Source of the DNA: Eumeta japonica
Lineage: Eukaryota > Arthropoda > Insecta > Lepidoptera > Psychidae
Reading direction: 5' to 3'
Assembly (NCBI GenBank): GCA_005406025.1
Contig: BGZK01000291.1
Coordinates: forward strand, 372,001 to 436,000
Length of the DNA stretch: 64,000 nucleotides
Program-made: the position numbers and the translations under genes
The notes under the pieces: generated by a model
What the model saw: only the letters and a program-made list of their open reading frames with translations
Told to the model about the DNA's origin: nothing
Databases searched by the model: none
Part shown: positions 58,400 through 64,000 of the stretch, piece after piece
Position numbering within the stretch: position 1 is the first letter of the stretch
How the letters are laid out: the number at the start of each line of letters is the position of its first letter

Positions 58400-59955
58400 T
58401 GAAATGAAAGCGTAATAGACACAGAATGGGAGACGTACAATAGAGTCGTATTTTATTGCACTTCGGTATTTTTTTTTGTGCATCTCAAAATAAAATTGGA
58501 AGCCAGTTAATTGAGAAACGCCCTTGCCGTCTGACTTGGAAGGTAGCCAAAGCGTATGCACCCAGATTCGTAAAGGAATCGCCGGTCGCAAATTTTACAA
58601 CTTGGCAACCAAAACTTTCTTTGATAAGAAAATACGATCAAACACAAAAACAGCATACCATTCACATACCCTGCCAGACGCGAAAAAGCTTATTTTATTA
58701 TTAACCATAGACATTGATCGTAATGTAAAAAAAAAAGAGAATACAAATACATAGGTACTCAATATTGTTAAGACGGCGTAAATAAAGGGCTTATTTGAGT
58801 CTTTGAGCATTGACCTTTAAAGTATTTGACTTTAAAAGTATTGTCAATTTATACATTATTATAAAACGTAACATCTGTCCATCGGTCTGCTACTGAATGC
58901 CTTAATAACTAAGCGAATAGCTCATCCGACTTACAACCTTTTTTAGTTCTTATATGTGTTCTCTGGCCAGTATTCGGAGTGCAAAAAAACCGGGGATAGC
59001 CGCGAAGGATCTCTCGAGAGACATTGATAATTAAAACTTCAATCTTGTTTTATGGCCTATGTTTTGTGTTTCGTTTTATTTTAACATTCTTCAAAAACTG
59101 TTACAGTGTATTCAAAGATCATTAATAAATTTCTACCCATAAACGCTATTTAAGGAAAAAAGTATTGACAGTATAAAATATTTCATACCACCGCCCCTTA
59201 TTAAAAACAGTTCACGGATAAGCGATGGCAGGCGGTCGTCGGGCATGTGTAAGACGAGTCTAAACCACGGACTATTAAAAGCTCAGGGTGCGCGCAGCGA
59301 GGACGAATTCTGTTTGTGTCTTGTTTGCTGACTTTCACGCAGTTTCAAACACTTCCAGACAGCTGTTGGATCCTGCAGGAAAATGCACTATGTCCAAATT
59401 GTTTATGCTTGCTTGGTGGTGGTGGAAGATATTTTTTGCATAACGAGTTACAGTCGATGTCGCGTTGCTTGAGTACGATATTCAGGATAACATAAGATTT
59501 TTCTTTTCATTCGCTCAAATCGTGTAATATAAATTTTGTATTTTCGATAGCACAATTCATGGTGGCTATATTACGGAGCGCAGTATAAATAATCATCAAT
59601 ATTTGGACATTTGTAAAGTTGGAAAATGTGCACAAAATGAAAATCCAAATCTTTGGAGGTTTTGCTAACCATATTACTTACTTACAAATTTAAGCTCATG
59701 AATCACTGTCAAGCGTTCGATTTAATCACTTTTGGGAATACTGTTACACAATTTAAAAAATTAGAAATTTAAAAAAATAATAGGTAGAAAATAGGCTAAT
59801 AGCTATTTTCATATCCGTCTTATTCATATTCAATAGATCAGTACTGGAAGGGAGATCAGAAACAAGTCCGGAAAACTATTGACGACGTACGTTAATTCCT
59901 ATAAGAGATGTAATTTATTGTACATTCATACGTATAAACCTATAATAAACGGTAA
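58400..59955. other. No gene seen
   Basis: Two overlapping + frames (76-82 codons) and two minus frames near 58385-58810 have no recognised content. A GC-richer patch lies at 59215-59370. The rest is AT-rich. Confidence 0.35.
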
Positions 59956-59960
59956 GCTAT

Positions 59961-60126
59961 GATATCTACTCACGTAATATAAAAAATAAGAAAAACCCCC
60001 TTCAAAAGCTATAGTTATCGGGTAATTATAAGTTTATAACTCTGATATCTACTCATGTAATACAAAAAATAATAAAAACCCCCTTCAAAAGCTATAGTTA
60101 TCGGGTAATTATAAGTTTATAACTCA
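59961..60126 (+). repeat. 83-bp tandem duplication
   Basis: The unit 59961-60043 is repeated at 60044-60126 with about four differences. Both contain 'cccccttcaaaagctatagt' and 'tatcgggtaattataag'. The array directly abuts the element end at 60127-60165. Confidence 0.95.
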
Positions 60127-60260
60127 CTTGCCTTTGTCTGCGGTTCCGCCCGCGTAGATATAAAATTATGAATTTTTTTATAGGATTTGTGTTAAATTCG
60201 AGCGTCTATACGTCTATACGTCCGTCAGTCAATGATATTTCACTTATAGATATATGACAT
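60127..60260 (-). repeat. 'gcgggc' element end plus Tc-rich tail (inverted)
   Basis: 'cttgcctttgtctgcggttc' followed by 'cgcccgcgtagatataaa' is the inverted terminal motif seen at 17220 and 23892. 'cgtctatacgtctatacgtc' and 'cgtcagtcaatgatatttca' follow. Confidence 0.5.
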
Positions 60261-60879
60261 AGCAACTTTGCATTTGCATATGGATTAAGCCATGGTTAAT
60301 AAAATTGGCCAGGCATCTCCATTACTTTTGCACGGAACAAGTGGAAAAGCAGTTCCGATTCTAAATTTATTGGCCACTGATAATCAATCTAAGGTCTTTT
60401 CATTCTTAGCTAGAGTGCAACTACCACATTATTCATATTCAAACTTATAATATAAATAAAAATCTTTATAATATAAAAGTTCTACAATTCATACAGATTA
60501 CATTTTATTCACTTCCACATTAAATTAATTCACTCTATTTGTATTAGTAACGCTGAAAGTTTTCATGTTTTGCTGCTAAGATTGTCATTTTGGAATTATA
60601 TAAATGAATGAAAATATATCAAGTAATTAATTAGAATTCTGTATACACCACATTTTGCTAATAACCGTAGAAGTGTAGTTTCTGGCGACAAATCGCAATA
60701 TCATCCCCTAACTCCTAACCGTTTATAAATGCTGTGGTTTCCATTGACAACTCAGCAGCATGAGATGAAAATTAGCAGACGCAAAAATTTGAATAAGTAG
60801 AAAAAGAGCTCAAACACATTACACATGCCTATAATATTTAAGGGTTTCCCTCGGTTTCTCTGGAATCCCATTATCATGT

Positions 60880-61000
60880 CATGAAAAAAATTCGAAATAG
60901 GTACACAATTAACAAAATTATCGCTGAACATACAAAAAAAAACACACAGACAAACAAAGAACCTCCTCCATTTTTGAAGTCGGTTAAAAGGTATAAATTA
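60880..61000. repeat. 'cctcctcc...gaagtcggttaaaa' repeat fragment
   Basis: 'acctcctccatttttgaagt' followed by cggttaaaa is a phrase I remember as the end of a widespread lepidopteran repeat. A worn A-rich stretch lies before it. Confidence 0.5.
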
Positions 61001-61305
61001 TTAAGAGTTGCAATGAAAAAGAAACAAAAGAGAAACCAAACAATAATTTTAAATAAGTAATTTGAATTTGCGGCACGATAAATAACCGAGTATCCTAACT
61101 CAACGACTCTGTAAGACAATGAACCTAATATATATCTTTTACTATGAAATTATGATGCATATACAATTTTCCTTGTTTGTAGTGATTTGTTTTCAATGCA
61201 GTAACAATGAATCAAACGCAGTGTCATCGACCTTACATATTATTGTTAAGCGTTCGGGAATGTTAGAGGGAAAACTTTTTTAATAAATCGCCGATAAAGC
61301 ACGCC

Positions 61306-61327
61306 ATGAACGCATAAATGCGTTCAT
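61306..61327. repeat. Perfect 10-bp hairpin, 2-nt loop
   Basis: atgaacgcat, aa, atgcgttcat. It lies in a GC-richer patch (61300-61560) that gives a 73-codon minus frame without motifs. Confidence 0.85.
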
Positions 61328-61734
61328 CAATAAATAACGCACGCTATCGACACGCATTGTACGTGCTGCGTGTTGCATGGACAATTATTAATTAAAATAC
61401 CGTGCATGTATGAAATCATAAAAGCTCTGAAGCTTCGTGCGAGACCGTTCCAAGCTCTGGTTTGCGGAGCCGACGGCGTAACGTGAAATACGCGAACAAC
61501 AGGCCTACATGGCGAATGGATGTTTCCATGTCGATGAAAGCTATCCATAGTCCCGTAAGGTATTATTAGGTCGTTGGGAGGTTATTTACGACATTAAGAT
61601 AATTGCATAAGCTCTTGAATGAGAAAAGGACGGGCAAATGCAAATTAATCGTGTATTTAACACACCAAATTTGTAGAAGTAAACAATGAAAAACAAAAAC
61701 GAAAAAACGCCTTTTCTATATAGGGATCCCTTAT

Positions 61735-61912
61735 AATTTTCAATACTGTTTTATTTTTATTTTTTGTTGTTATAGCGGTTTTTATGTCTGCCTATTACGG
61801 TTCAAAAAAACAGCCTTATAACGGACGGACAGACAGACTGCCGAGTCTTATTAACATTTACACATAAGGTTATGTACTCAAAAAGTCCTGTCGGCACCCT
61901 TTGGGTACGAAT
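61735..61912 (+). repeat. 'agggttccgtac' family element, copy 5
   Basis: 'tttttgttgttatagcggtt', then 'acggacggacagacagac', 'gagtcttattaacat' and the end 'gtcggcaccctttgggtacg'. This is the 3' half of the family. Confidence 0.7.
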
Positions 61913-62107
61913 ATTTAAAAATAGTACGTAGATACCTACAAAGCAGAATCTTTAATTTTTACACAGTTTAACAGAAAAATGAATAATGAGGTCTTTTTCT
62001 GCAAGACTCCAATCACAAAATTGGTTACACCAAATAGATTACATTATTTTTATTGCGTTATAGATATCTGTATTCTATGCATTCAATTTCAATAATATCT
62101 ATATTTA

Positions 62108-62450
62108 CAAAAAAAAAACGATCAAGGGCGAGTCGGATCTGCGCATCGAAGGTTCCGTACCAGCATAAAATATAACTGTTTTATAATTACAAAAATTTGA
62201 CATAGTAACTAATAATATTTACGTAACAAATCTAATAAAAATATCTAACGAAGTTTGACATTTATATATTATCGTATGTTTCACAACAGAACAAAAATAA
62301 CAGATAATTTTAAAAACGTATTTAATTAACTACGATATTACGGTTTAAATGACATAATTCTTTAAAAAAGTGGAACAAGTAAGATATACGAACGGAAGGA
62401 CAAACAGCATAGAATTAGTAATAGGGTACCATTGGTGCCTTTTGAATATA
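62108..62450 (+). repeat. 'agggttccgtac' family element, copy 6
   Basis: It opens 'gatcaagggcgagtcggatc' and 'gcgcatcgaaggttccgtac', and closes 'acgaacggaaggacaaacag' and 'taatagggtaccattggtgc'. The order is the same as copies 1 and 3. Confidence 0.7.
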
Positions 62451-64000
62451 AAACAACAAAAATTAACCGATTTTGGCAGAAGGAAGATAAGTGATGGAAT
62501 CAATGTATGACATAAATTTTGGATATTTTTTTGCTTAAGTTTTGAAAATGATTAACTGAACATTGATCATACCTTTATTTCCAGGGAAATAACATAGAGA
62601 AACGATAAATGTGAGATAGTCGAAATGTGGTTCGGAATCCGGGTTGAGGTCAACATAGAGATCGAAAATATTAAGATAATTCTTAATATTTTTATTACGT
62701 TATAAATAACATAGAGCTTTACTATGTAAACGGAAGCTTAGTCACGAAAGAAAAATTTAAAAGGTACCTATTAAATTTATTTAATGTCCAAATTATTAAG
62801 TGCAAAAGCGTTAATAATTTGAAACTTTCTGTAACTTCGTAATTTTTAGCTATTTAAACTGGCAGAATTACATAGCGGAAACTATATAATATTCTAATTA
62901 AATTCAGTTCAAAATCTTCGATCATAAAACCGTTCAGCTGAAACATTTAATACAAAATAAATCAATGTCAAAAACGAAGCTATAAATGTGGCTCTCGGTG
63001 CATGCGACTTTAAAGTAGTCGCAGAATGTGATACGGGATGAATTGTATTCCGTTCCTCACGGTACATATTAACCTAGGAATCCAGAGCAATACAAAATCC
63101 GCTAACGATGAAGACTAACGCTGATGCTTTGTTAAGTGTTTCGAATAATGTATTTTGAAATATAACTCTTGAGTTCGACTACTAAAATTAAAAATACAAA
63201 ATATTTGTAATATTTAGTTTTGAAAGGTTATTAGCGTTTCCGCTAGCAGATTTTACGAGGCGAGAAAAAACGAGAAATCCACTTCAAGTGGAAACGAGAA
63301 AAATTATCTTAAAAATACGAGAAATTGAAATTTCGAAATATTAAACCGCAAACAACAATCGAATTGAAAACCAGGAGTTTATGCCGGTGCGCAATCGTCG
63401 ACGACGCTGTCCCTGTAAAGGCGTGAAAGTGGGGCGGGGCAAGAATCTTCCTCCTCTTCTATCCAGTCTCCAGTCGCCTATCTAGACTCGACGGTGACGC
63501 TTATGTTGTTTGAAGTTCGCCCGCCGCAACTCCCATTCACAACACAAAGTAAACTGTTCTAAAATGTGGTAGGATACTATATGCTAATATAATTCGAGTA
63601 GTTTTATTTGAATTTGGTAATGAAAAAGCAAATAAATCAACAACTAACCTGATTCATTAGTTATATTTTCGGATGGAAAATAATTAAAGTACATTTTATT
63701 TTTCTTTCATAAAAATAAATTCTGTAAGTTCTACAGATTCTATGGTACTGTTGATGTCATTGTAGCTACATATGTTTTAGTAAAGATGTAGTAATTAATG
63801 ACTTTTTTTTGCAGTTTTATCATATCAATGGTTTGGAAATATTGTACCAAGATTAGAGTCTTCATCCGCGCAGTGCTTAAATGTCCTAAACAGATATCGA
63901 TGAAAGTTTCGAATACGAGTGGTTTGATTGGACATCTTGCACATACCCACAAAATTTATATTATCACACGTGAAAAAACAGAGGCATCGACTTCCTGTGA
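62451..64000. other. Mostly AT-rich; GC patch 63370-63550; no gene seen
   Basis: Bases 63261-63328 hold four spaced 'cgagaaa' units around a small palindrome (tccacttcaagtgga). The GC patch has no lasting open frame. Nothing recognised up to the window edge. Confidence 0.35.

Noticed and set aside
1..64000. CRISPR arrays, operons, bacterial promoters or phage genes
   Set aside because: None seen. The repeats, SINEs, intron-like signals and lack of long frames all point to an animal nuclear genome.

Overview
The window reads as a stretch of AT-rich insect nuclear DNA, most likely from a moth or butterfly. The evidence is the set of degenerate interspersed repeats. It includes several 'agggttccgtac' elements with embedded cggacggacagac tracts, 'gcgggcgaagc...gggcaaaagctagt' element ends, 'cccatggacacctgcaac' elements, and SINE bodies containing 'gagcacgttaag'. 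I match these to Lepidoptera from memory, not from a search. No complete recognisable host gene is present. Short GC-richer, CpG-containing islands are scattered through an AT-rich background, as in a large intron or intergenic region.

Layout. 0-1 kb: the 3' end of a broken mariner transposase. 1-7 kb: purine-rich element remnants, two copies of the same 18S rRNA-derived segment 195 bp apart (4478-4539 and 4673-4760), and a candidate exon (6751-6880). 8.6-10.4 kb: a 770-bp MITE with 16-bp terminal inverted repeats and a 20-bp tandem array, then the first of three TA-flanked 161-166 bp mariner-type MITEs. 12.7-15.2 kb: SINE and LINE remnants and the second TA-flanked MITE. 17.66-18.92 kb: a nested pair, with a decayed hAT transposon (8-bp target duplication, subterminal TCCGTAC repeats) inside a MITE with perfect 17-bp terminal inverted repeats. 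22-25 kb and 53.7-54.3 kb: 'agggttccgtac' elements, including one large inverted pair. 26.5-29.3 kb: candidate exons, among them a consistent three-exon small gene model (28791-29222). 29.3-36.6 kb: SINEs (two with tRNA-like heads) and the three longest open frames of the window. 38.6 kb: a 111-bp tandem repeat that keeps a reading frame. 49.0-50.4 kb: two copies of one repeat, one split by a TA-flanked MITE and the other giving the paralogous empty site. 55.4-56.0 kb: a third copy of the 770-bp MITE family. 60 kb: a tandem 83-bp duplication.

The transposons are the best-supported content: terminal inverted repeats, target duplications and one empty site can be read directly. Protein-coding calls are weak and rest on open frames with splice-like borders. 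A second theme is a set of perfect or near-perfect 14-25 bp hairpins scattered through the window. Most are not in a recognised transposon, and they look like local inverted duplications, with some the size of miRNA precursors.
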